Part shown: one piece after another, positions 27,643 through 39,275 of the stretch
Layout of the letters: the number at the start of each line of letters is the position of its first letter
Position numbering within the stretch: position 1 is the first letter of the stretch
Origin: Archangium sp.
Lineage (GTDB): Bacteria; Myxococcota; Myxococcia; Myxococcales; Myxococcaceae
Length of the DNA: 64,000 bases
NCBI GenBank assembly: GCA_030681645.1
Contig: JAUXRX010000057.1
Span: 62,001 to 126,000, forward strand
Reading direction: 5' to 3'
The notes under the pieces: generated by a model
What the model saw: the letters and a program-made list of their open reading frames with translations, nothing else
Told to the model about the DNA's origin: nothing
The model's database searches: none
Position numbers and translations under genes: made by a program

Positions 27643-29394
27643 TCACGCGCTGCGTCGCTGGACCTCGGTGAGCTTCTTCCTGTTGCGTCTGGGCTTGACG
27701 TGCCGCAGCGCGGCCCCCCCCTCGAGGCGCGAGTTCGCCGCGCGCAGGAGCGCCTCGGCCGCGCCGAGCGCCTCGCGCGTCACCTCGACCCCCGAGAGCA
27801 TGCGCGCCAGCTCGCGGGTGCGAGCGTCGCCCGCGTCGAGGGCCTGCACCACCGAGCGCGTTCTGCCCTTCACTTCACCCTTCTCGATGCGCAGGTGCGC
27901 GTCGGCGTGGGCCGCCACCTGGGGAAGATGGGTGATGCAGAGCACCTGGCGATGCCCCGAGATGTCCTTGATCAGCCGCCCCACCACGTCGGCCACGGCC
28001 CCTCCGATGCCCGCGTCGGCCTCGTCGAAGACCGAGCACACGCAGGAATCGCTGTCCGCGAGCGCGGCCTTCATGGCGAGCATCACCCGGGACGCCTCGC
28101 CCCCCGAGGCCACCTTCGCCAGCGGCCTCACTGCTTCTCCCGGGTTGGCGGAGAAGAGGAACTGGGCGGCGTCGGCCCCCCAGGCCCCGAGCGGAGCGAG
28201 CTCGAACTGCACCTCGAAGCGCGCGCTGGCCATCGAGAGGCGGGCGAGGCCTTCCATCACGGTCTGGGTGAGCTTCCCCGCGGCGACCTTGCGAGCAGCG
28301 GTGAGCTTCAGGGCGGCGGCCGTGGCTTCCGCTTCGGCCTTCACCCGCTCGGCCTCGACCTCGGCGCGCCGCTCGGCCCGGTGGACCAGCTCGTCGAGCT
28401 CGGCGGCGAGCGCGGTGCGTTTGCCCAGCACGCCCTCGAGGGGCGCGGCGTGCTTGCGGCACAGCCGGCGGATGGCGTCGAGCCGGTCGTCGACTTCTTC
28501 GAGCCGCTTCGGGTCGGAGTCGAGCGCGCTCAGGTAGCGGGAGAGCCCGTGCGAGGCTTCTTCGAGCTCGGCGCGGGTCCTGAAGATCGCCTCGCGCACC
28601 GGGCCCAGCGCGGGGTCGAGCTTCTCGGCCTCGCTGACCAGCTGAAACGCGCGCCCGAGCAGCTCGGTGGCCGAGCCGTCGCGGGTGGAAATCAGCTCCT
28701 CGGCGCTCCCCACGCCGTGGCGCAGCTTCTCCGAGGACCCGAGGCGCTTGCGCTCGACCTCGAGGGCCACGTCTTCCCCCGGCTTGGGCGAGACGCGCTC
28801 GATCTCTTCCAGCTGGAAGGTGAGGAAGTCGATGCGCCCGGCGACCTGGCTCTCGTCTCCCCCCAGCGCCTGCAGCCGGGCCGCGGCCTCGCGCAGCCGT
28901 TCCCACGCCGCGCGGTAACGAACGGTGACCTCTTCTTCCACGAGCTCGCCGAACCGATCGATGAGGCCCAGGTGCTGGGCCGAATCGAGCAGCGCCATGT
29001 GCTCGTGCTGCCCGGCGATGTCGACCTGCCCCTTCATGAGCCGCTGCAGCACGCCGACCGTCACCAGCGCGCCGTTGACGTGCACCCGCCCGCGGCCCTG
29101 CCGGCCGAACGCGCGCCGCACGCTCACCTCGGGGCCGTCATCGGGCAGGCCGAGCTCGACCAGCCGGTGACCCAGCTCGGTCGAGCGCTCGAACAGCCCT
29201 TCGATCACCGCTTCATCGGCGCCGGCGCGGATGACGTCGGGCTCAGCCCGCCCGCCCACCAGCAACCCCAGCGCATCGATGAGGATCGACTTCCCCGCCC
29301 CGGTCTCGCCCGTGAGCACGGTGAGGCCCGGCCCGAAGCCGACCTCTGCCTCTTCCACCACTGCAAAGTTCTTGAGTCTGAGTGTGATCAGCAT
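27643..29394 (-). CDS. recN: DNA repair protein RecN
   Basis: From the ATG at 29394, preceded by GGAGG, the 583-aa product is a standard RecN SMC-like ATPase: Walker A GETGAGKS, long coiled coil (about 150-370), ASGGEASRVMLAMK signature, and Walker B VFDEADAGIGG. It holds broken DNA ends together during recombination. The longer frame upstream of 29394 is not needed. A LexA-like box lies directly upstream, and the C-terminal region crosses a copy of a 17-bp dispersed repeat. Confidence 0.97.
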   Translation of the reverse strand: MLITLRLKNFAVVEEAEVGFGPGLTVLTGETGAGKSILIDALGLLVGGRAEPDVIRAGADEAVIEGLFERSTELGHRLVELGLPDDGPEVSVRRAFGRQGRGRVHVNGALVTVGVLQRLMKGQVDIAGQHEHMALLDSAQHLGLIDRFGELVEEEVTVRYRAAWERLREAAARLQALGGDESQVAGRIDFLTFQLEEIERVSPKPGEDVALEVERKRLGSSEKLRHGVGSAEELISTRDGSATELLGRAFQLVSEAEKLDPALGPVREAIFRTRAELEEASHGLSRYLSALDSDPKRLEEVDDRLDAIRRLCRKHAAPLEGVLGKRTALAAELDELVHRAERRAEVEAERVKAEAEATAAALKLTAARKVAAGKLTQTVMEGLARLSMASARFEVQFELAPLGAWGADAAQFLFSANPGEAVRPLAKVASGGEASRVMLAMKAALADSDSCVCSVFDEADAGIGGAVADVVGRLIKDISGHRQVLCITHLPQVAAHADAHLRIEKGEVKGRTRSVVQALDAGDARTRELARMLSGVEVTREALGAAEALLRAANSRLEGGAALRHVKPRRNRKKLTEVQRRSA

Positions 29395-29415
29395 CCCGGT
29401 TCCCTCCTCGGAGAC

Positions 29416-29432
29416 ACTGAACACCCTATCAG
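29416..29432 (-). promoter_or_regulatory. LexA-like box upstream of recN
   Basis: On the minus strand CTGATAGGGTGTTCAGT occupies this position, 22 nt before the recN ATG. It shares the CTG...GTTCAG framework with the lexA operator but departs from the published Myxococcus pattern at three places. This agrees with recN being an SOS gene in many bacteria. It needs binding or expression data to confirm. Confidence 0.55.
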
Positions 29433-29490
29433 TACGCGCCGACATTCGCAGCGTGAGCTGCTGAAAGCGGTGCGATTTCAGCCACTTCGA

Positions 29491-32736
<3,246 letters not shown>

Positions 32737-32779
32737 TGATGGGCGCTCTTTGCAAACGGGAACGGAAAGGGTGGCATTA

Positions 32780-32900
32780 ACACGCCAGGACGCTGCCTGC
32801 ACGCGCCGTCTGGAGCGGAAGCGGTGCGCCGGAACGGCGTACCAGACAGCGCGAAGCGGAGCGGAGCGCTGGCCAGGCTGCAGCGACCCGGCAAAACAGG
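32780..32900. repeat. Degenerate intergenic repeat between SNF2 and slyX
   Basis: This GC-rich spacer between divergent genes holds GTCTGG/CCAGAC inverted repeats and a GCGAAGCGGA...CTGGCC.AGGC...GCGACCCGG segment (about 32851-32896). The segment resembles the second repeat unit of the mla insertion at 4466-4540. It is degenerate but in the same order. No gene is seen. Confidence 0.5.
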
Positions 32901-32912
32901 CATAACCAGCCG

Positions 32913-33113
32913 ATGTCCGAGACCCGGCTCGCAGATCTGGAAGTGAAGTGCGCCCACCTCGAGAAGGTGGTGTCAGACCTGTCCGAGGTGATGTGGCGCC
33001 AGCAGAAGGAGCTCGACGCCTTGAAGGACGCCTACCGCGGCCTCAAGGACCGGATGGCGGGAGATCCCGGGCTGGTGGACGCCAGCAACAACGAGCGCCC
33101 ACCCCACTACTGA
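32913..33113 (+). CDS. slyX: SlyX-family small protein
   Basis: This 66-aa coiled-coil protein begins with an E-rich helix (LADLEVKCAHLEKVVSDLS) and ends in the diagnostic PPHY motif of SlyX. The family's molecular role is poorly defined. It starts just after the divergent SNF2 gene, and its stop meets the stop of the convergent lipoprotein gene within a few bases. Confidence 0.9.
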   Translation: MSETRLADLEVKCAHLEKVVSDLSEVMWRQQKELDALKDAYRGLKDRMAGDPGLVDASNNERPPHY

Positions 33114-36100
33114 ACCGTCAGGGTGAAGCGCCCGAAGGTGTTGGGCATCTCGCGGTTCCAGCTGTCGACGACGAGGAAGTACGTCTGGCCCGCGGTCACC
33201 GCGAACGAGAACGCCTCGGGCACGCCCGCCCCTGCCCCGTCGGCGAAGCGCACGCATTGCGCTGCGCCACAGGCCGGTTGCAGCAGCAGCAACGCCGCGT
33301 CGAAGGTCGCCTCGGGTGAGACGGTGGCGGTCATCGTGCCGGTCGCGGTCGCGGTGTACTGGTAGACGAGATCACGCGCGTCGAAGAAGCCGCGCCCGCG
33401 GCAGGCCGCCGGGTACGTGAGCGCGGAGTAGTTGTCCGTCGCCCCCGACGTGTCACCGGTGACCCCGGCCGTTCCGGCGAGCACGGGGGTGGGGGCGGTG
33501 CAGGTGTCGTTCGACGGAGGCAACGTCGCCGGCCGCTTCGTCACGGTGAGCGTGTACCCACCCGTCGTGTACGAGTTCGAGTCGACGAAGAGGAAGTACG
33601 TCCCCGCGACCTGGTTGGGGAGGTAGATGCGCAGCGGCTTGACCGTCGACTCCGCCACGCAGGCCAGCTCGTAGCCGGCGCTGAAGCTCGAGCACATGGT
33701 CGGGGCGCGCACGTAGAGCGTGGGCACCAGCCCGCTCCCGGCAGAGGGGGTGACCGTGACGTCGACGTCCTGCGCGCCGGTGAGCGTGTACGAGTAGACG
33801 AGATCGCGCCCGAAGCGCCGGGGAATGAAGTCGGTGCCGCACGCGGGCGCGTTGTCCGTCGGAGAGTTCGAGTTGCTCGCGCCGAAGGTGGTGCCGGTGG
33901 CGGTGGCGAGGTTGCCGCTGAACACGAGCGCTTGTGCACCCGCACACGTGTCGTTCGCAGGTGCGGAAGTCGGCGCGCTCTGCGTCACGGTGAGGGTGAA
34001 GGCCCCCGACGTGCCGCCCGAGGAATCGACGAAGACGTAGTACGTGCCCGCCGCGAGGTTGGTCTGCTGCGTGCTCACCCCGCCCACCTGGTTGAGGCAC
34101 ACCACCTCGTCGGAGAGCAGCTGGCTGCCGCACGTGCCGCGCCGCACGTAGAGCGCGGGGATGAGCGTCGAGCCGACCGCCGGCGTCAGGCTCAGCGTCA
34201 CGTCCTTCGGCTGGGCCAGCGTGAATTGGTACACCACGTCGCGGCCGCTCTGCTTCGCGCTCGGGCTGCAGGTCGGCGAGACGTCGCCTGCGTAGTTGTC
34301 GTTGGCCGCCTGAAGGGTCGAGCCATTCACCGTCGCGACGTCGTTGGTGAAGGTGAGCACCTCGGGCGCGGCGCACGAGTCGTTGGCGGGGGGCGGCGTG
34401 GGCGGCGCGGTCACCACCTCGAGCTGAAACGGTCCGCTCGTGTCGGCAGCCGAGTCGACCCAGACGAAGTACGTGCCCGCCGGCTGGTTGATGAGGGAGA
34501 GCCTGCCCACCGAGGGGGCGAGCGGAGAGACACAGCCGCGCTCGCCCGGCCGCGTCGCATCGGCGCAGGTGGTGGCGCGCACCGAGACCACCGGGTTGAA
34601 GGTCGGGCTGGCCCCGGTCGGCGTCACCGAGACCGTCACGTCCTGCGCCGCGGCGAGCGTGTAGCTGAACACCACGTCGCGCCCGGTGCCCCGCGCGGAG
34701 TCACTGCAGCTGGGGGTGAGATCGCCGAGCACGTTCCCGTTGGTGGCCCAGGTGGTGTCGCCCAGCGCCGTCGCCGTGTTGCCGCTGAAGGTGAGGGCCG
34801 CCGGCGCGCTGCAGGCGTCGTTGTCGACGGTGGGGTTGGCGTCGAGCTCGAGCTGGAACGCGCCGGTGGTTCCATCGGCGGAATCGACCATCACGAAGTA
34901 CGTGCCCGGCTGCTGCCCGGCCACGTTCGCCTGCACCGCGACCGCCGCGGAGGCAGCCTGGCACGCGCTCTCGGTGTTGGGCGCGAGGCACGGCGCACGA
35001 ATCGAGACCACCGGGTGCAGCGCCGAGCCGGAAATGGGCCTCGCCACCACGCTCACGTTGCTGCGCGCGGTGAGGGTGTAGCCGTAGACGAGATCAGGGC
35101 CGGCGGATCGCGCGGTGGCGCTGCACGAGGGCTCGACCGTGTTGTCGTTGGTGGCGATGAGCGTGTTCCCCACCACCACCGAGCGCGTCACGCTGCCGCC
35201 GTTGACGGAGAGCATCGTCGCGCCCGCGCAGCTGTCATTCGACGAGCTCGTCGCCGGCGGCAAGAGCGAGACGGTGAGCGACACGCGGCCCGGCGCGCCG
35301 TTCGCCGACTCCACGAAGAGGAAGTACGTGCCGATGGGGAGCGAGGCGATCGAGAGCCCCGCGGACCCGCTCACCGGGGCGTCGCACGCCAGCTGCGTGC
35401 CGGTGCAGCCCGAGCGGAGGAAGGCCACGGGCCGGGCGAGGCTCCCGGCGACCGGCGCGACGGTGACGGTGAGCGCCTGCAGCGTGGTGGTGGTGAAGGT
35501 GTAGACGAGCTCCGGGCCGGCGGTGTTGCAGGTGCCGGCGGTGTCGTCGATGCCCTGCCCCGGCTCCGCCGAGATCGAGCTCGTCCCCGTGCCAGCGGGA
35601 AGGAGCGTCCTGGCCGTGGCGCAGGTGTCGTTGAGCGGGTTGCACTCGCCCGAGCCGAAGTTGCACTCGCGGCCCTGCCCGCACTCCGCGCTCGTGTTGC
35701 ACGGCAGGCACTGCTGCGCGTCACAGATCGGCAGCGGGTTGGTGCAGTTCGCCGTCGAGACGCAGCCCACACAGGTGTTCGTGCGCAGATCGCAGGTGGG
35801 CAGCACCGACGAGAGGCACTGCGAGTCGAGGAAGCACTCGACGCAGTTGCGGGTCGAGGGATCGCAGTGCTGCACGCCGAAGCACTCCAGATCGGAACCA
35901 CAGCCGGCGTCGACTTCGCCTGCATCGAGCCCCGCGTCGATCACGCCTGCGTCGAAGCCCGCATCCACGCCTGCGTCGAAGCCAGCGTCGAAGCCCGCAT
36001 CCACCACGCCAGCGTCGCTGCCCGCATCAGGCTGACCCGCGTCTTGCGTTCCAGCGTCGCGCCCGGCATCGACCGGACTCGCCTCGCATTGGCCGGTGAC

Positions 36101-36223
36101 GGGGTTGCAGAGCTGCGTGCCGGTGCAGCGAACGCCCTCGCATTTGTTGGCGGGCGGGTTGACGACCGGGCCCGGACAGCCGCACAACACTGTGAAAACA
36201 CTCAGAGTAAGGACGCGACGCAT
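33107..36223 (-). CDS. Very large repeat lipoprotein with DAG linker
   Basis: From the ATG at 36223 the product is 1038 aa. It has a lipoprotein signal ending TVLCGC, a Cys-rich lead and an Asp-Ala-Gly repeat linker (about residues 50-110). A Cys-rich module with CVGC/CNTSAECG-type knots follows. Six repeats of about 130 residues complete it, each opening with N-D-[TSA]-C and ending in T-Y-F-[LV]-[FW]-V-D-S, the pattern of bacterial pre-peptidase C-terminal (PPC)-like beta-sandwich domains. It is likely a surface protein. The internal repeats look diverged. Confidence 0.88.
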   Translation of the reverse strand: MRRVLTLSVFTVLCGCPGPVVNPPANKCEGVRCTGTQLCNPVTGQCEASPVDAGRDAGTQDAGQPDAGSDAGVVDAGFDAGFDAGVDAGFDAGVIDAGLDAGEVDAGCGSDLECFGVQHCDPSTRNCVECFLDSQCLSSVLPTCDLRTNTCVGCVSTANCTNPLPICDAQQCLPCNTSAECGQGRECNFGSGECNPLNDTCATARTLLPAGTGTSSISAEPGQGIDDTAGTCNTAGPELVYTFTTTTLQALTVTVAPVAGSLARPVAFLRSGCTGTQLACDAPVSGSAGLSIASLPIGTYFLFVESANGAPGRVSLTVSLLPPATSSSNDSCAGATMLSVNGGSVTRSVVVGNTLIATNDNTVEPSCSATARSAGPDLVYGYTLTARSNVSVVARPISGSALHPVVSIRAPCLAPNTESACQAASAAVAVQANVAGQQPGTYFVMVDSADGTTGAFQLELDANPTVDNDACSAPAALTFSGNTATALGDTTWATNGNVLGDLTPSCSDSARGTGRDVVFSYTLAAAQDVTVSVTPTGASPTFNPVVSVRATTCADATRPGERGCVSPLAPSVGRLSLINQPAGTYFVWVDSAADTSGPFQLEVVTAPPTPPPANDSCAAPEVLTFTNDVATVNGSTLQAANDNYAGDVSPTCSPSAKQSGRDVVYQFTLAQPKDVTLSLTPAVGSTLIPALYVRRGTCGSQLLSDEVVCLNQVGGVSTQQTNLAAGTYYVFVDSSGGTSGAFTLTVTQSAPTSAPANDTCAGAQALVFSGNLATATGTTFGASNSNSPTDNAPACGTDFIPRRFGRDLVYSYTLTGAQDVDVTVTPSAGSGLVPTLYVRAPTMCSSFSAGYELACVAESTVKPLRIYLPNQVAGTYFLFVDSNSYTTGGYTLTVTKRPATLPPSNDTCTAPTPVLAGTAGVTGDTSGATDNYSALTYPAACRGRGFFDARDLVYQYTATATGTMTATVSPEATFDAALLLLQPACGAAQCVRFADGAGAGVPEAFSFAVTAGQTYFLVVDSWNREMPNTFGRFTLTVQ
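35890..36070 (-). repeat. Asp-Ala-Gly coding repeat in the large lipoprotein
   Basis: A repeated 3-codon unit (Asp-Ala-Gly, variants with Gly-Phe-Asp) runs through this part of the gene and encodes a flexible Asp-rich linker. It is the same style of linker as in the small lipoprotein at 5852-6370. Such microrepeats are common after lipoprotein signals in myxobacteria. It is coding, not a CRISPR. Confidence 0.9.
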
Positions 36224-36341
36224 GAGCGCGCGAGTGTATCCGCTCCTGACGCAACTCACCGGCACCGAGGTGCGACAATGTGGTCAACGGTTCAACCTTC
36301 AAGAAGTACTGATAGTTTTCGCGCCTCACCAGGAGCCCCGC

Positions 36342-37364
36342 ATGCCCACGAAGATCGGCGACTCGATCGCCCGCGCCCTCCGAGACAACACCGTTTCGAT
36401 CCGCGAGGTGAAGACGCTCATCACCGAGGCGAAGGCGCAGCCGCTCACCGCCGAGACGAAGGCTGAGCTGCAGACGCTGCTCACCCAGCACGGCGACAAG
36501 TTCGGCTCGACCGCGAAGCGCGACCTGCAGAAGTTCCTCGGCACCGCGACGATCACGCAGCCTCCCGCGCCTCCCGCACCCGCCACGCCGCGCGCGATCG
36601 ACGATCCGACGGTGCTGACCAAGCACACCACCGACACCACCTGGAAGCCGGTGCAGGACGGCAAGCTCTTCGTCGACGGCGTCAGCTACGACGACGTGGT
36701 CCAGGGCTCGATCGCCAACTGCTACATGGTCGGCGCCTTCTCGGCCGTCGCCCAGGCGAACCCCGACACCATCAAGAACGCCATCAAGGAGAACGCCGAC
36801 GGCACGTTCACCGTGCGCTTCTACGAGAAGGACTACTCGGGCTCGATGAAGCCGGTGGACGTGACGGTCGACGGAGATCTCCCGCAGAGCAGCCTGGGCA
36901 GCGCCCGCTACGGCAAGGCCCGCGACGGCAAGGAGCTCTGGGTCGGCGTGCTCGAGAAGGCCTACGCCCAGTGGAAGGGCGGCTACGAGACCATCGGCAA
37001 CGGCGGCTACCCCGGCGAGGTGATCGCCGCGCTCACCGGCAAGTCGACCACCTACTCGTCGAACAAGTACACCGACGCGAACACGCTCTTCACCAACATC
37101 CAGAAGGGCGCGGCCAACCACAAGGCGATGACCTCGCCCACGCACGGCAAGGACTCGGGCGTCGACTACAGCGGCACCGGCGTCTACGCGTGGCACGTGT
37201 ACACGGTGCTGGGCGCGGTCGACGAGGGCGGCACGAAGTACGTGCAGCTCCGCAACCCCTGGGGCAGCACCGAGCCTGGCAGCGATGGGAAGAACGACGG
37301 CATCTTCAAGATGAAGCTCGACGACTTCACCAAGCTGTACCAGGGCGTTGACATCGGGAACTGA
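36342..37364 (+). CDS. Calpain-like (C2 family) cysteine protease
   Basis: The ATG at 36342 follows AGGAG, giving 340 aa. A helical N-terminal region (1-80) and a Pro-rich hinge lead to a C2 protease core: catalytic Cys in QGSIANCYMVGAF, His in YAWHVYTVLGAV and Asn in LRNPWGS. It ends at the core with no calcium-EF hands, PEF or C2 domains seen in animals. Bacterial calpains are uncommon, and their role is unknown. No signal peptide is seen. The beta-helix gene starts 7 bp downstream, so they may be one unit. Confidence 0.9.
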   Translation: MPTKIGDSIARALRDNTVSIREVKTLITEAKAQPLTAETKAELQTLLTQHGDKFGSTAKRDLQKFLGTATITQPPAPPAPATPRAIDDPTVLTKHTTDTTWKPVQDGKLFVDGVSYDDVVQGSIANCYMVGAFSAVAQANPDTIKNAIKENADGTFTVRFYEKDYSGSMKPVDVTVDGDLPQSSLGSARYGKARDGKELWVGVLEKAYAQWKGGYETIGNGGYPGEVIAALTGKSTTYSSNKYTDANTLFTNIQKGAANHKAMTSPTHGKDSGVDYSGTGVYAWHVYTVLGAVDEGGTKYVQLRNPWGSTEPGSDGKNDGIFKMKLDDFTKLYQGVDIGN

Positions 37365-37371
37365 AGCACCC

Positions 37372-38298
37372 ATGGATCTCGCCCAGGCCGTCCGCGACGC
37401 GAAGCCCAACGAGACGGTGAAGGTCCCGGCCGGGCGCTATTCGTTGAACCTCGAGCTCACCCGCCCCATCACGCTCCTGGCGATGGGCCAGGTCGTGCTC
37501 GACGGCGTGCACTCCGGTTCGGTCGTGCGCATCACCACCGACGGGCTGGTGCGGCTGTCGGGCTTCACGCTCGTGGGCGGCGCGGCTCCGGAAGCGGGCG
37601 GCGCGGTGTGCCTGCTGGGGGGAACGCTCGAGCTGCTCGACTGCACCCTGCGCTTCAACAAGGCCCCGCTCTACGGCGGCGGCGGGCTCTACGTGCGCGA
37701 CGGCAAGGCGAAGGCGACGCGCTGCCGGTTCGAGGCGAACACGGGGCGCCAGGGCGGCGCGATCCTCGTCGACGGCGTGGGTGAGCTGCGGCTCGAAGAC
37801 TCCACGGTGATCCAGAACGCGGCGGTCGAAGGCGGCGGGATCAAGGTGAAAGAAGGCGCGAAGCTCGAGGTGTTCGCCTGCACCATCGCGGACAACAAGG
37901 TCGTCGGTGACGGCGCGACCGGTGGTGCGCTGCACACGGCCGCGACCACCACGCGCGCGCCCACCGTGACCATCTCGAACAGCATCATCTCCGAGCGCAC
38001 CGAGGGTCCCGCCTGCGTCTTCAACTCGGCGAAGCACCCCGCGACGCTGACGGTGTCGAAGTCGCTCCTGCCGAAGTGGTGCAAGGCGGTGGGCGGCGAC
38101 AACCTCTTCGGCGAGCCCGGCTTCGCGATGTCGGGCACCGAGCCGTACCTGCTGACCGAGAAGTCTCCGGCCGTGGGCGCGGGCGATTCGAAGGCGTTCG
38201 GCTCAGACGCGAAGGACGTCGCCGGCCGGGCGCGCAAGGGCCACGACCTCGGCGCCTTCGCGTTCGTGCGCGGCGGGGCGAACGACCTGCCCTACTAA
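37372..38298 (+). CDS. Right-handed parallel beta-helix protein
   Basis: This 308-aa protein has PbH1-like repeats of about 20-25 residues (for example GLVRLSGFTLVGGAAPE and KLEVFACTIADN) in a parallel beta-helix. There is no signal peptide. Polysaccharide or protein interaction is usual for the fold; no catalytic residues can be assigned. It follows the calpain gene closely and converges on nadK. Confidence 0.88.
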   Translation: MDLAQAVRDAKPNETVKVPAGRYSLNLELTRPITLLAMGQVVLDGVHSGSVVRITTDGLVRLSGFTLVGGAAPEAGGAVCLLGGTLELLDCTLRFNKAPLYGGGGLYVRDGKAKATRCRFEANTGRQGGAILVDGVGELRLEDSTVIQNAAVEGGGIKVKEGAKLEVFACTIADNKVVGDGATGGALHTAATTTRAPTVTISNSIISERTEGPACVFNSAKHPATLTVSKSLLPKWCKAVGGDNLFGEPGFAMSGTEPYLLTEKSPAVGAGDSKAFGSDAKDVAGRARKGHDLGAFAFVRGGANDLPY

Positions 38299-39140
38299 CG
38301 CTCACCCCAGTGCAGCTTCTGGCGGAGGATGGCGAAGTAATCGAGCTGCTGGTTCCGCACGAGCAGCAGCCGGTGCGCCGACTTCTGCACCTCGATGCGA
38401 TCGCCCTTCTTGAGCGCGTGCCCGACCTGCCCGTCCACCGTCAGGTACACGTCCTGGAGATCGCTCGCGAGCCGCACTGACATCACCTGGTCACCCGGCA
38501 CCACGATCGGCCGCTGGGTCAGCGCGTGCGGGCAGATCGGAGTCACCACCACGCAGTCCACCGACGGGTGCACGATCGGGCCACCCGCCGAGAGCGAGTA
38601 CGCGGTCGAGCCCGTGGGCGTGCTGAAGATCACCCCGTCCGCCAGGTAGGTGGCGACGAAGGCGCCGTCGAGCCAGGTCTCGTGCGCGGCGATCTTCGCC
38701 AGCGCGCTCTTGTTGATCACGACGTCGTTGAGCACCTCGTCTTCGAGGATCAGCTCTTCCTGGCGGAAGAGCCGGCAGTCGAGCTTCATGCGCGAGTCGA
38801 TCTTCGCCGTGCCCTCGAGCACCGAGCGCAGCGTGCTCACGGCCTCGGAGACGGGGATCTCGGTCATGAAGCCCAGCGAGCCCAGGTTCACGCCCATGAT
38901 CGGCACCGGGCGGCCGCGCAGCACGCGCGCGGCGTGAATGAGCGTGCCGTCACCCCCGAGCACGATGGTGAGCTCGGCGGTCTTGCCCAGCTCGTCGTTG
39001 CTCACCGAGGCGATACCCAGCGGCTCGCCCAGGTGCGGTTCGACGAGGAAGCGACGATCGGGGAACGCGGCGATCAGCTCGCGCGCGACGGCGACCGCTT
39101 CGTCTTTCTTCGGCCGGGCGATGAGGGCGATGGTCTTCAA
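38295..39140 (-). CDS. nadK: NAD kinase
   Basis: The 281-aa product is a classical NadK: GGDGT in VLGGDGTLIHAAR and the NE/D and PTGSTAYSLSAGGP motifs. It phosphorylates NAD to NADP. It starts at a TTG (39140). In many bacteria nadK lies between tlyA and recN; here both of those lie elsewhere in the window. A cluster of repeat copies sits just upstream. Confidence 0.97.
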   Translation of the reverse strand: MKTIALIARPKKDEAVAVARELIAAFPDRRFLVEPHLGEPLGIASVSNDELGKTAELTIVLGGDGTLIHAARVLRGRPVPIMGVNLGSLGFMTEIPVSEAVSTLRSVLEGTAKIDSRMKLDCRLFRQEELILEDEVLNDVVINKSALAKIAAHETWLDGAFVATYLADGVIFSTPTGSTAYSLSAGGPIVHPSVDCVVVTPICPHALTQRPIVVPGDQVMSVRLASDLQDVYLTVDGQVGHALKKGDRIEVQKSAHRLLLVRNQQLDYFAILRQKLHWGER

Positions 39141-39188
39141 GGAACGGCGAACGCTACTCCGTCAGGCGCGAAGTGGGAGGGCCAGTCG

Positions 39189-39275
39189 CCCCACCCCGCT
39201 CGGGGTGAACGGGCGGACCTCCCCTCGGGCTGAACGGCCACTCACCCCTCGCCCGACCCACCGCTCAGGGTGAGG
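39189..39275. repeat. Three degenerate copies of the dispersed element
   Basis: The short spacer upstream of nadK and the 3' end of the transporter gene contain three diverged copies (CCGCTCGGGGTGAACGGG, CCCCTCGGGCTGAACGGCC and CCGCTCAGGGTGAGGGGG). The third copy encodes the last residues, LSGGSGEG, of the transporter-HEAT-cNMP protein. The copies belong to the same family as those in dxs, xseA and the PilZ-AMIN gene. Confidence 0.7.

Noticed and set aside
35890..36070. CRISPR or satellite array
   Set aside because: The units code for an Asp-Ala-Gly linker and keep the frame of a lipoprotein.
33932..36466. 844-codon plus-strand open frame
   Set aside because: It mirrors the repeat lipoprotein and partly the calpain gene, and has only biased composition.
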